From positions 51,520 to 115,519 of the forward strand of contig CALGVA010000031.1 of assembly GCA_937920345.1 (NCBI GenBank): a DNA stretch of 64,000 bases. Direction: 5' to 3'. The notes under the pieces are model-generated. The model saw only the letters and a list, made by a program, of their open reading frames with translations, was not told the origin of the DNA and ran no database searches. Positions 34,303-42,928 of the stretch are shown here, piece after piece. This stretch comes from an uncultured Lachnospiraceae bacterium (GTDB lineage Bacteria > Bacillota > Clostridia > Lachnospirales > Lachnospiraceae). Within the stretch, counting starts at the first letter, position 1. The number at the start of each line of letters is the position of its first letter. The position numbers were made by a program, and so were the translations under genes.

Positions 34303-35094
34303 TTATACTCTCGTACGGCGTCCCGCCTCGCGCACCCCGGCTTTCATCCAAGCATACGCCTGCCTGACCGGAATCTCCCGGCACATTTCCGCTCTGTGTA
34401 CCCATAAGAACCGGAATGCCAGCGGCAGCGCCAGCCGTCCGTACAAATAATGGTACAGCACGCCTCTGTCCCTGAAAAATTTCTCATGATATCCGTGGAA
34501 CCATGTAGATTCCCGCTCCGTCTCCTCCCCGATGCAGACAGTGTGGGAATAGATCCGCAGCCCCGCCTTCAGACAATCTTTCAGAAAAAGGCTGTCCTCC
34601 CCGTTGCTGTACTTCGCACCGCCGCCAAAAAGGAGCGAGTAATGCACATTTGCCCGCAACAGCGCATCCCGCCTGGCCGTGATGCTGTACGCAGGATAAC
34701 GCCCGTAATTGCGCCCATTGATCCGGTGAATATCCTCATTCCAGTATGTCCGTCTGGAAGGAGCCACCTTCACATTCACTAATATCATATCCGCATCCGG
34801 AAGTTCCTCATACGCTTTCCGGATCTTATCGGCATATCCCTCGCACAACACGATGTCTTCATCGGAAAATACACAGATCTCTCCACCCGCGTGCAACAGG
34901 GCTGTGTTACGGCTCAGCCCCACGCCTCTCTCCTTCATGGAGAAAACCTGAATCCTGTGCCCCGTATCCGTAATTTCTTCATAACCGTACCGGTCGCACT
35001 GGTTTACCACCACCGCGTCAGTCCGTATATGCATTTGTCCAATCAGCGCGGGAACGTCCTGATTCACCGCCGATACCAGTAATTGTATTTTCAT
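34303..35094 (-). CDS. GT2-like glycosyltransferase
   Basis: The fold resembles GT-A. It starts MKIQLLVSAVNQDVPALIGQ, then VGLSRNTALLHAGGEICVFS, DEDIVLCEGYADKIRKAY in place of the usual DSDD loop, and GGGAKYSNGEDSLFLKDCLK. A C-terminal helical region follows. The start at 35094 has GAGG six bases upstream; the in-frame ATG at 35121 does not. The first strand lacks the common PVYN pattern, so it is a divergent member. It lies between the Wzz-like and EpsG genes. Function beyond sugar transfer is not readable. Confidence 0.75.
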   Translation of the reverse strand: MKIQLLVSAVNQDVPALIGQMHIRTDAVVVNQCDRYGYEEITDTGHRIQVFSMKERGVGLSRNTALLHAGGEICVFSDEDIVLCEGYADKIRKAYEELPDADMILVNVKVAPSRRTYWNEDIHRINGRNYGRYPAYSITARRDALLRANVHYSLLFGGGAKYSNGEDSLFLKDCLKAGLRIYSHTVCIGEETERESTWFHGYHEKFFRDRGVLYHYLYGRLALPLAFRFLWVHRAEMCREIPVRQAYAWMKAGVREAGRRTRV

Positions 35095-35130
35095 GGTCTG
35101 CCTCATTTCCGCGCGGCGCACCGCTCCCCT

Positions 35131-36153
35131 TTACGCCTCGTCCACGCGTCCGAACGCACGTCCGTAATATCTGTGCAGGAATCGCCCGTCGGCACCGCTG
35201 ATCCCGATCCCCGCGATCCGGCACTCCCTGAGCCGGAGCTGTTCAAGTACATAAGCAAGATACACAGCATGTACCTTACCGTATTCTACCACAATCACCA
35301 CGCCGCCGGCTGCACACAGTCTGTCCCATACCGGCGCGGCAAGCCCTGTGTCCCATAGCACAGACTCTTTCTCCTGCCCTGCCGGTCTCCCCTGCGTCAC
35401 GGTCAGCGTGGCAGCACCGCCCGCTTTCTTCTGCAGATACGCCAGATTATTCTCATAGTCTTCCTGAAGTCTCCCGCCGGCTCCCGTATAACCGATGAAC
35501 GGCACATCCGTCACCTGTTTCAGATCGCCCGCTGTCATAATGCGGTCATCCAGCACATAGTAAAACAGCATCCCCAACAGCGTCAGCACAACCGCCAGCA
35601 CGATACCGGCAGTCACCGCCTGCACCGTTCTGTCATCCGCCTTCACAAGCTGCGCCGCCGTCGTCTGAATCACGCTGATCTGCCGGAATTCTTTTGCCGT
35701 ATTCCCCAGTACCGTCAGTGACTGTCCCGTTGCGCTCAGGATCGCATCACACCTGTCCGCATCCTGTGTCGTGATCGTGATTGTGAGAAGCCGCACGTCG
35801 GACAGAATCTCCGCTTTCGTCGCCGCCGTGACCTCCGTTCTGTCATAGTCCTCCGGCAGATATTGCATCGTAACGTCCAGGATCGGATCTGTCGCCATCA
35901 GATCATTCCACGTATAACCGTTATACTGCTGATAGACCTCGCCCGTCTCATCCACTTCAAAATCAAGATATACCTTGGACATCGCCCGGTATTCCCGCTC
36001 CGCCTCCGGCACCACCGACGCAAACGTATACAAAGCGCCGCCGAGTGCCGCCCCGATCATCGCCGCGAGCACCACCAGCCAGCACTTACGCACAAAACAC
36101 AGCCCCAGTTTTTTCAAATCCATGCCCGCATCGGCATATCTGATCTCACGCAT
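35131..36153 (-). CDS. Wzz/CapA-type chain-length protein with degenerate kinase-like tail
   Basis: Residues around 10-45 hold a membrane helix (WLVVLAAMIGAALGGALYTF). An extracytoplasmic domain follows, then a second helix (GIVLAVVLTLLGMLFYYVLD) near residue 195: the Wzz/CapA layout that controls polymer length. After it comes ITAG-like MTAGDLKQVTDVPFIGYTG and a C-terminal region ending in VVIVVEYGKVHAVYLAYVLE and LRECRIAGIGISGA. This resembles the end of CpsD/EpsB tyrosine kinases, but there is no P-loop. The tail therefore looks like a degenerate kinase domain. No intact kinase is seen in the window. Start at 36153 (AGAGG nine bases upstream) preferred over 36204. Confidence 0.75.
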   Translation of the reverse strand: MREIRYADAGMDLKKLGLCFVRKCWLVVLAAMIGAALGGALYTFASVVPEAEREYRAMSKVYLDFEVDETGEVYQQYNGYTWNDLMATDPILDVTMQYLPEDYDRTEVTAATKAEILSDVRLLTITITTQDADRCDAILSATGQSLTVLGNTAKEFRQISVIQTTAAQLVKADDRTVQAVTAGIVLAVVLTLLGMLFYYVLDDRIMTAGDLKQVTDVPFIGYTGAGGRLQEDYENNLAYLQKKAGGAATLTVTQGRPAGQEKESVLWDTGLAAPVWDRLCAAGGVVIVVEYGKVHAVYLAYVLEQLRLRECRIAGIGISGADGRFLHRYYGRAFGRVDEA

Positions 36154-36216
36154 ATATCCAGACCTCTCCCGCTTGTCCAAATTGTCTCCTCTTTTACACT
36201 TCATTGCCAGGAAGAA

Positions 36217-37599
36217 TCACTTCTCTTTCATCGCCGTCGTCTGCGTATTCTCCACACCCTCCGTGCTCTCCGGCTTAATCAGAATCTTGAGCGTCAGAAG
36301 CATAAGTTTTAAATCCAGCCATACCGAATACTGCTCGATATATGTCAGATCCAGTTTCAGTTTGTCATACGGCGTTGTGTTATACTTGCCGTACACCTGT
36401 GCATATCCCGCCAGTCCGGCTTTCACTTTCATGCGAAAAGCAAATTCCGGCATCTCCTCCATATACTGCTCTATGATCTCCGGACGCTCCGGTCTCGGTC
36501 CGATGAAAGACATATCCCCTTTCAGGATATTGAGCAGCTGCGGCAGTTCGTCGATTCTGGTCGCACGGATAAACTTTCCGATCGGTGTGATTCGCGTATC
36601 ATTCTTGGACGCCAGCCTTGCCACGCCGTCCTTCTCGGCGTCCACTTTCATGCTCCGGAACTTGAGGATATAGAATTCTCTTTGTCCGATCGTACAGCGC
36701 ACCTGCTTATACAGGACCGGACCACCATCATAAGCCTTAATCGCAATCGCCGTGATCAGCATAAACGGGGAAGCAATCACCAGCAGGATCAGCGAACAGA
36801 TCAAATCGATCATCCGCTTGGCAAGACGCTGCTCTACTTTAAGCGAATATTCCCTCGTCAGATAGACCGGGGTATCAAACAGATGGAGCTGATCCGCTCC
36901 CTTGACGAGAACGTCTGATATCTTAGGCATCATATAGACGCGGAGCGACCTGCTGTAACAGTACTTAAGCAGATAATTCCTGTCACTGACGGGAATATCC
37001 CACAGCACTACCGCACCGTACTCTCCGTCGATCTCCTTCTTTACCGCTTCGATGCCTTCCGAAATGTTCATGCTCTTTGCAATCTTATACTTTTCCCTGC
37101 GCGACTCAAACTTCGCCACGATATCATCGATCGGCCGCTCTCCATGAATAATCAGAATGTCTCTGGGCGGAAATACTTTGTAATAGCAGGTATTACACAC
37201 AAACACCCATACAATCGAAAAAATGATCTGTATGAGCATCGTCGCTGCAATCGGCCGCACGCTCACGACCCAGTTCGCCATCAGCGAGATCTGAAAATAG
37301 GAGATCACATTGACAAACAACAGAGAAAACGCCTCTGATATAAAAACATCCGTGGCTTTCAGATATCCGATCTTCAATACGCCATACATACTGGCAAAGA
37401 AAAACAGAAGTACAAAATAAATCAGAATAATCAGTAAATGTCCATTGCGGAAGAATTTCGCCTTGCCGTGAAAACGCAGATACGGATAATAGTCCTGAAA
37501 CCAGAAGTAGGCATAGATTGCCGTATGAATCAACAGTCCGATAAAAGATAACTGCAATATGATAAGTCTTTTCAGAGATTCGATGCGCTTCATGATCAT
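36217..37599 (-). CDS. Undecaprenyl-phosphate sugar phosphotransferase (initiating PGT)
   Basis: This polyisoprenyl-phosphate hexose-1-phosphate transferase starts the polymer by moving a sugar phosphate onto undecaprenyl phosphate. About four N-terminal helices and a soluble middle domain precede the catalytic part. The latter carries KRMIDLICSLILLVIASPFM, GGPVLYKQVRCTIGQREF, ILKFRSM, the catalytic-region ATRIDELPQLLNILKGDMS and IGPRPERPEIIEQ. At 460 residues it is the long WbaP/EpsE-like form. The first sugar could be glucose, galactose or a HexNAc. It follows the two GT2 genes and precedes the Wzz-like gene. Confidence 0.92.
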   Translation of the reverse strand: MIMKRIESLKRLIILQLSFIGLLIHTAIYAYFWFQDYYPYLRFHGKAKFFRNGHLLIILIYFVLLFFFASMYGVLKIGYLKATDVFISEAFSLLFVNVISYFQISLMANWVVSVRPIAATMLIQIIFSIVWVFVCNTCYYKVFPPRDILIIHGERPIDDIVAKFESRREKYKIAKSMNISEGIEAVKKEIDGEYGAVVLWDIPVSDRNYLLKYCYSRSLRVYMMPKISDVLVKGADQLHLFDTPVYLTREYSLKVEQRLAKRMIDLICSLILLVIASPFMLITAIAIKAYDGGPVLYKQVRCTIGQREFYILKFRSMKVDAEKDGVARLASKNDTRITPIGKFIRATRIDELPQLLNILKGDMSFIGPRPERPEIIEQYMEEMPEFAFRMKVKAGLAGYAQVYGKYNTTPYDKLKLDLTYIEQYSVWLDLKLMLLTLKILIKPESTEGVENTQTTAMKEK

Positions 37600-37687
37600 A
37601 CCTCATTCTTAAGTTTAGCCCGCAATGCGTTTACCCCGTCCGCCCATGGAAGACCGGTGTAATCCGCGGCGCTCTGTCACTGCCGCT

Positions 37688-38557
37688 CTACAACCGCCGT
37701 ACACTCGCCCGGTATGCCCAGGGAATAAAATAACGTACGCTTTCGGGCACGGATAATTTCTCCTGACGGCGGTACAGATTCCAGATCCGCCGGATTGCCG
37801 TCAGTTTATTGGATGACAAAGATTTCGCCGGTCTGCGGTAGACCGCCAGTACCTCATCCAGCCCGTACGCCGTATTGTCCGCCCTTAAGATCTGCCACCA
37901 CGTCGCCGTATCTTCACTCTCCACACAAGGCATGTGCATAAGCCTGTCCGGAATAACCTCCCGGTCTAACAATACCGTCGTTGTGAAAATCACCGTCCGC
38001 GACAATGCCTGTCTGTATGTCAGCCGTGCGGGAACATGTACCACTTTGCCGGTAGGCTTCGCCTGTTCGTCACCGAATTCATATGCCGTGAACACGAATC
38101 CTGCCTGCCGCTCCTGCATAAAAAGCAATTCTTTCTGCAGTTTCTCCGGAAACCATATGTCATCTGCGTCCAGGAACGCAATATACCGCCCTCTGGCCAT
38201 ATCCAGCCCGGTGTTGCGCGCTGCGGCGGCCCCCTCATTCTTTTCTTTACAGATCAGGACAATCCGCCGGTCTTTATCATCCATATATTCCTCAACGCTG
38301 TGGATGCCCTGCGCCTGTACGGATCGTGCTTGTTCCTCCCCCACACCCCGAACGTCCCGCCTGTCTGCGGACAAACGGTTCCACTTATGCTCTCTCAGCT
38401 TATCGCGGACCACCTGTGCGCTGCCGTCCGGCGAGCCATCCTCTATTAACAGTAACTCCCACTCCGTATATGTCTGTCTGACTACCATCGCGATTGTCTC
38501 GGCAATATACGGTTTCGCCCGATATACCGGCACGATAATACTGACCAGTCCGCTCAT
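37688..38557 (-). CDS. GT2 family glycosyltransferase with hydrophilic insertion
   Basis: A GT-A domain with VSIIVPVYRAKPYIAETI, LLLIEDGSPDGSAQV, NEGAAAARNTGLDMARG and the metal-binding AFLDADDIWFPEKL. Between the second strand and the NEGAAAARN segment it carries about 40 extra charged residues (roughly 60-98, including DRRDVRGVGEEQ), which close relatives usually lack. The remaining length is normal for the group. It is placed directly behind the GtrB-like gene with no gap between stop and start, so the two are translationally coupled. The donor sugar is not readable. Confidence 0.85.
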   Translation of the reverse strand: MSGLVSIIVPVYRAKPYIAETIAMVVRQTYTEWELLLIEDGSPDGSAQVVRDKLREHKWNRLSADRRDVRGVGEEQARSVQAQGIHSVEEYMDDKDRRIVLICKEKNEGAAAARNTGLDMARGRYIAFLDADDIWFPEKLQKELLFMQERQAGFVFTAYEFGDEQAKPTGKVVHVPARLTYRQALSRTVIFTTTVLLDREVIPDRLMHMPCVESEDTATWWQILRADNTAYGLDEVLAVYRRPAKSLSSNKLTAIRRIWNLYRRQEKLSVPESVRYFIPWAYRASVRRL

Positions 38558-39487
38558 TCAGATATCCTCTTTCACAAGGTATATGGGTCTTCTCTTTACT
38601 TCCATATACGTCTTAGACAAGTATTGCCCCACAATTCCGAGGCAAAACAGCTGTACGCCGCCGACAAGCATAATGATACATACAAGCGAAGGCCAGCCGG
38701 AAGTCGGGTCACCGAATATCAGTGTTTTCACAATGATAAATACAATCATGATAAACGCCAGCACACAGAACAATGCGCCGATCAAGGCCGCAATTGTAAG
38801 CGGAACCGTAGAAAAAGCAGTGATACCCTCCAGCGAATATGCAAACAGTTTCCAGAAGGACCATTTCGTCTCGCCCTTCCTGCGCTCAATGTTCTCATAT
38901 TCCAGCCATTTGGTCTCGTAGCCCACCCAGCCGAAGATTCCCTTCGTAAACCTGTTATACTCCGTCATGGCAAGGATTGCATCCGCCACCTGTCTTGTCA
39001 TCAGCCTGTAATCTCTGGCGCCGTCCACAATCTCCGTCTTGGAAATCTTATTCATGAGACGGTAGAACATCCTGGCGAAGAAAGACCTGACCGGCGGTTC
39101 TCCTTTCCTCGTGACACGCCTCGTAGCAACGGAATCATACCCCTGTTCAATATAGCCGTACATCTCCGGAAGAAGCGCCGGCGGATCCTGCAGATCAGCA
39201 TCCATCAGCACCACATAATCGCCTCTGGATTTCTGCAGTCCGGCATATATTGCCGCTTCCTTACCGAAGTTTCTGGAAAAAGACAGCAGGTGCACCCGCT
39301 TATCCTCGCTGCACAGCTTCTTCACTTCCTCCGCCGTCCGGTCCTTCGACCCGTCATCTATATACAGCAGTTCCACTTCGATCTCCTTCTCTTTGAAAAA
39401 AGAAGCATTTCGAAACAGTTCCTCATAGAAATCCCTGATATTTTCTTCCTCATTATAGCAAGGCACTATAACGCTGAGCAATTTCAT
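38558..39487 (-). CDS. GT2 glycosyltransferase, GtrB/DPM1 type
   Basis: A GT-A domain with LLSVIVPCYNEEENIRDF, LLYIDDGSKDRTAEEV, SFSRNFGKEAAIYAGLQ and the acidic LMDADLQDPPALLPEM. Two C-terminal membrane helices follow (about 230-255 and 265-290). This is the form that loads a sugar onto undecaprenyl phosphate for use outside the membrane by GT-C-type enzymes. The ATG at 39487 has GGAAGG a few bases upstream; the ATG at 39499 has the site too close. It is the first gene after the Spo0A-like gene's terminator and so opens the main GT unit. Confidence 0.88.
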   Translation of the reverse strand: MKLLSVIVPCYNEEENIRDFYEELFRNASFFKEKEIEVELLYIDDGSKDRTAEEVKKLCSEDKRVHLLSFSRNFGKEAAIYAGLQKSRGDYVVLMDADLQDPPALLPEMYGYIEQGYDSVATRRVTRKGEPPVRSFFARMFYRLMNKISKTEIVDGARDYRLMTRQVADAILAMTEYNRFTKGIFGWVGYETKWLEYENIERRKGETKWSFWKLFAYSLEGITAFSTVPLTIAALIGALFCVLAFIMIVFIIVKTLIFGDPTSGWPSLVCIIMLVGGVQLFCLGIVGQYLSKTYMEVKRRPIYLVKEDI

Positions 39488-39571
39488 GCTACCTTCCATA
39501 CCTTTCTCTCAGCCTGCGAATTTGTAACCGTAAAATACAAGTGTCTTTCATCTGCCGGCAAGTCTGCGTTT

Positions 39572-39580
39572 ATTTTAGCA
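39572..39580 (-). promoter_or_regulatory. Extended -10 of the main GT unit
   Basis: On the minus strand TGC-TAAAAT (39572-39580) lies just after the terminator of the Spo0A-like gene and about 85 bases before the first GT2 start. The -35 region is weak (TTCCTT at 39595-39600), so an activator may be needed. A second option further down is TTGCCG with TATTTT. Confidence 0.4.
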
Positions 39581-39590
39581 TACCTGAACG

Positions 39591-39616
39591 AAAAAAGGAA
39601 GAGACGTATCTCTTCC
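39591..39616 (-). terminator. Rho-independent terminator after the Spo0A-like gene
   Basis: On the minus strand GGAAGAGA (39609-39616), a 4-base loop, TCTCTTCC (39597-39604) and a run of six T. It begins 12 bases after the stop codon and isolates the regulator from the GT unit. Confidence 0.88.
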
Positions 39617-39628
39617 CTGATCCCGCGT

Positions 39629-40009
39629 CTATATCAGTCCGTATGTCAGACGGATATAGTCCGCAACTGTCGCAATATACTCGCTGTTTGTAGGCCGGCT
39701 GTACTCATTTGAATTGCTGTATCCGAACAGCCTCTCAAACAATTCACTGTTTCCCCTCTCCCATGACACTTCGATTGCATTTCGAATTGCCCGCTCGATC
39801 TTCTGGTCTGTCGTGTGGTACATCTTTGCCAGATCCGGATACAACAGCTTCGTAACACTGCCTACAAGTTCCATGTCCTGCGCGCACATCTCTACAGCGC
39901 TTCTCAAGTACTGATATCCTCGTAAATGCGCCGGCACGCCCAATTCCAGCATGAACCCCGAGATTGCCTGTTCCAGTTCCTGTCTCGACAAAACTTTTTC
40001 TTGCAGCAT
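39629..40009 (-). CDS. Stand-alone Spo0A-type DNA-binding domain
   Basis: All 126 residues correspond to the C-terminal effector domain of Spo0A: LELGVPAHLRGYQYLRSAVE, LVGSVTKLLYPDLAKMYHTT, the recognition-helix region IERAIRNAIEVSWERGN (about 70-87), LFGY and RPTNSEYIATVADYIRL. There is no receiver domain: the gene starts at an ATG eleven bases after AAGGAG, and the 156 bases before it hold only a promoter. It should bind Spo0A-type boxes (TGTCGAA) without control by phosphorylation of its own domain. Lying between the sugar-nucleotide genes and the GT unit on the same strand, it may control this locus. Target genes are inference. Confidence 0.92.
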   Translation of the reverse strand: MLQEKVLSRQELEQAISGFMLELGVPAHLRGYQYLRSAVEMCAQDMELVGSVTKLLYPDLAKMYHTTDQKIERAIRNAIEVSWERGNSELFERLFGYSNSNEYSRPTNSEYIATVADYIRLTYGLI

Positions 40010-40066
40010 TCCCTGTTTAACTCCTTCGCTTAACGTATTAAACGCGTAGTTGTGTTGTTCATTTAC

Positions 40067-40095
40067 ATAATATCAGAAAATATACATTCTGTAAA
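40067..40095 (-). promoter_or_regulatory. Promoter of the Spo0A-like gene
   Basis: On the minus strand TTTACA (40090-40095), 17 bases and TATTAT (40067-40072), with TG one base before the -10 (extended -10). The leader would be about 50 bases. Confidence 0.68.
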
Positions 40096-40165
40096 TTGTA
40101 AGTTATCGCCTGCACAATATTATACGAAACAGTACGGGATTCAGCCTCACGATATCCATTTTATT

Positions 40166-41107
40166 TTACATTCTCGCAGAGTCAACATTCTCTCTAAACC
40201 ACTGATAGGCAAGCTGCACGCCCTCTTCCAGTTCAACCTTGTGCTGCCAGCCCAGCCCGTGCAGTTTGGTCACGTCAGTCAGCTTGCGCGGCGTACCGTC
40301 CGGCATATCTTTATTCCACACGATCTGTCCCTGATACCCTACCACCTTCTGCACTGTCTCAGCCAGTTCTTTAATCGTCACTTCCTTGCCTGTACCGATG
40401 TTCACATGCTGCTCCCCGCTGTAATTCTCCAGCAGAAATACACAGGCATCCGCCATATCATCCACATACAGAAATTCCCGCAGCGGCGTACCGGTTCCCC
40501 ATAACTCCACCGTGGGCGTACCGTTTACCTTCGCTTCGTGGAACTTGCGGATCATAGCTGGCATGACATGGGAACCTTCCAGATCATAATTGTCATAAGG
40601 CCCGTACAGATTCGTCGGCATACAGCTTATGAAGTCATCCCCGTACTGCCGCTTAAAGAATCTGCACATCTCCATACCGGCAATCTTCGCAATCGCATAT
40701 GCCTCATTGGTCTCCTCCAAAGGACCGGTCAGCAGCGCATCCTCCGGGATCGGCTGCGGCGCCATTCTGGGATAAATGCAGGTGCTGCCGAGGAACAGCA
40801 GCTTCTTTACATTATAATCATGGCTGCATTTGACCACATTACACTGAATCTGCATATTTTCATAAGCGAAATCCGCAGGTGCCGTATTGTTTGCATTGAT
40901 ACCGCCTACCTTCGCCGCCGCCAATACAACCACATCCGGCTTCTCCGCCTCAAAAAAATCCCTGACCGCCTGCTGGTTCATCAGATCCAGCTCCCTGTGT
41001 GTTCTGCCGATCACATTCGTATAGCCCTTTGCCTCTAAGTTTCTCACGATCGCACTGCCCACCAGCCCTCTGTGTCCAGCTACATAAATTTTGTCTGTCT
41101 TGTTCAT
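40166..41107 (-). CDS. fcl: GDP-L-fucose synthase
   Basis: An extended short-chain reductase that epimerises and reduces GDP-4-keto-6-deoxymannose to GDP-L-fucose. It has NADP-binding VAGHRGLVGSAIVRNL, AAAKVGGINANNTAPADF, the catalytic GSTCIYPRMAPQPIPEDAL, YAIAKIAGM (Tyr-x3-Lys) and PTNLYGPYDNYDLEGSHVMP. Length of 313 is normal. Together with gmd (42929-43996) it supplies L-fucose for the polymer. A polytopic membrane protein gene lies between them. The spacing of 26 bases to that gene indicates one transcript. It ends 157 bases before the Spo0A-like gene. Confidence 0.93.
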   Translation of the reverse strand: MNKTDKIYVAGHRGLVGSAIVRNLEAKGYTNVIGRTHRELDLMNQQAVRDFFEAEKPDVVVLAAAKVGGINANNTAPADFAYENMQIQCNVVKCSHDYNVKKLLFLGSTCIYPRMAPQPIPEDALLTGPLEETNEAYAIAKIAGMEMCRFFKRQYGDDFISCMPTNLYGPYDNYDLEGSHVMPAMIRKFHEAKVNGTPTVELWGTGTPLREFLYVDDMADACVFLLENYSGEQHVNIGTGKEVTIKELAETVQKVVGYQGQIVWNKDMPDGTPRKLTDVTKLHGLGWQHKVELEEGVQLAYQWFRENVDSARM

Positions 41108-41133
41108 CCCTGTTCTCCCTTATACCTCAATTT

Positions 41134-42843
41134 TCATTCATTTGCGCAAAACCCGTCTTCTATACACGTTCCCATAAACTTCACTTCCGTCTTCGCCGGC
41201 GCGGACGGAAATGCCTCATAGCCCGTCTGATCCCCCTTTACAGGGTAGTAGAATGTCACACCGTTCATCTCATAAGGCTGTGTTTCATAATTCTCATAGT
41301 CTTTCTGAACGATCCAGTAATCATTCACAAAGGAACCGGCAATCTCTCCGCCAAGCGCAGCGCACTTATATCCGAACAGAAACCACACTGCAACCCAGAC
41401 ACCTCGCCTGCACACCTTTGCCAGAACCGTTTCCTCTTTACTTTCAGCAGCGGACATCAGGCCGTCATACACACTCCCGAATACGACTGCCGGCAGCAGA
41501 TACGCATACACGCAGCCATACCGGATCAGCGGCGAAGTGCAAAGCCAGAACAGAAAAGAGCACGCCACTGTCGCCTGTACGATCAGAACCGCCCACCGTC
41601 TGCGCCACCATCCGCACAGCATACCAAGCCCGTATATACAAAGTACAGCCAGCGACACGACTGCCGCCGCTACAAGCAGTCTGTCACTGCCTGCCAGGGC
41701 ACGAAACCAGTCCGGCATCCATTCCTTCATAGAGATATCATAGCGTGTCACATCTGTATAGCCTCTGCCCCATACCTGAATCTCTTTCGCGTCGTAATCT
41801 GCCACGCCTTTCGGAATCTTCCACGCAGCATTGAACAGGTCAATCTGCGTAAACGGATAAACGAGCCAGCCCGACAGCAGAACATTCCTGATCAAATACG
41901 GCAGTGCCGTCACAGCACCAAGCAACAGGCAGACCACCGTCTCTTTCCATCTCCTGTCCCGCAGTAAACGACACGCCGGATAAATCACCAGCAGAAGAAT
42001 CAATGCCGCCGACAGTTTCACCGTTACAAGAAAGACGCCCAGAACGCATAACAGTGCGTAAGGAATGATCTCCTTTGTCTCCTGCTCCGCCAGTTCAAGA
42101 AAACGGATCACAATATAGAATGCCAGCAGTACCATAAAATAATCCGAAGCCGGAGACACCATCTCATCAAAAATAATAACCAGATAATAGATACCCATCA
42201 CTCTGGCAAAATCGCTCATTCGCAGCCTTCCTTGCCGCAGAGAGCCGGTTATCTCCATCATACACACTTTGGCCAGAATCCACGCCACAAAACCCGCAGC
42301 GCAGTGATAGGACCGCCCGCCTGCAAATGCCATGCTGTACAGCGCCGACAACGCAAAAGAGGAACTGTTGTACGCCAGTCTGCAATGCAGATTCCCCAGA
42401 CCTTTTACCACGCCATACTCCTCGATCCATCTGATGCTCTGCGCATGATACAGCCCGGTATCATAATGAATCACACCCCGTGAGGTACCGTAAGCAAACA
42501 GTAAAAAGAGGAACAATATGCCAAGCATTCTGCCTCTTTCTCCCGACCGGTTATCCTGTATATGCTTCCACAGCTCCTGCAGCATACTGCCGATGCGGTG
42601 CCGGAGACTCCACGCAGTCACCAGACATACCATACACAGTATGATATTGGCAGTCAGCCCTACACCACCAAACAAGCTGGCGAACTGTGCATATACGGTG
42701 ACACCCGCCAGTCCGCAGATCAGACAGGAATCCATATGCCTGATCTGATACGGCTCGCACCGCGTCACCGCACACAGGATTCCGAATCCGATCACAAACG
42801 TTGTGAGAAACATGTATATCCAGATCACAATCACTGACAGCAT
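41134..42843 (-). CDS. Polytopic membrane protein, GT-C-like
   Basis: About 569 residues with some twelve helices and an extracytoplasmic tail of about 80 residues. After the third or fourth helix comes RGVIHYDTGLYHAQSIRWIE, an acidic motif in the first large loop of the kind seen in GT-C enzymes, followed by GLGNLHCRLAYNSSSF. I do not know a named function for this family. It sits between gmd and fcl. It is either a transferase for a lipid-linked sugar or a polymerase-like protein; the first is favoured by the motif, with low certainty. It begins 85 bases after the gmd stop. Confidence 0.6.
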   Translation of the reverse strand: MLSVIVIWIYMFLTTFVIGFGILCAVTRCEPYQIRHMDSCLICGLAGVTVYAQFASLFGGVGLTANIILCMVCLVTAWSLRHRIGSMLQELWKHIQDNRSGERGRMLGILFLFLLFAYGTSRGVIHYDTGLYHAQSIRWIEEYGVVKGLGNLHCRLAYNSSSFALSALYSMAFAGGRSYHCAAGFVAWILAKVCMMEITGSLRQGRLRMSDFARVMGIYYLVIIFDEMVSPASDYFMVLLAFYIVIRFLELAEQETKEIIPYALLCVLGVFLVTVKLSAALILLLVIYPACRLLRDRRWKETVVCLLLGAVTALPYLIRNVLLSGWLVYPFTQIDLFNAAWKIPKGVADYDAKEIQVWGRGYTDVTRYDISMKEWMPDWFRALAGSDRLLVAAAVVSLAVLCIYGLGMLCGWWRRRWAVLIVQATVACSFLFWLCTSPLIRYGCVYAYLLPAVVFGSVYDGLMSAAESKEETVLAKVCRRGVWVAVWFLFGYKCAALGGEIAGSFVNDYWIVQKDYENYETQPYEMNGVTFYYPVKGDQTGYEAFPSAPAKTEVKFMGTCIEDGFCANE

Positions 42844-42928
42844 AGAAGTCCATGCCTTTCTTTTATCTTACGGATCACCTGTTTTGCATCCGGCTCTTTG
42901 CCGCGATCCTGTTAATCACCTTTATCTT

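Noticed and set aside
39981..39995. Spo0A box TTTTGTCGAGACA at the start of the Spo0A-like gene
   Set aside because: It lies inside the coding region, differs from TGTCGAA at the end and is not placed for promoter control; chance is more likely.
40010..40165. A receiver domain upstream of the Spo0A-like domain
   Set aside because: The region is AT-rich, holds the promoter and has no open frame joining the gene.
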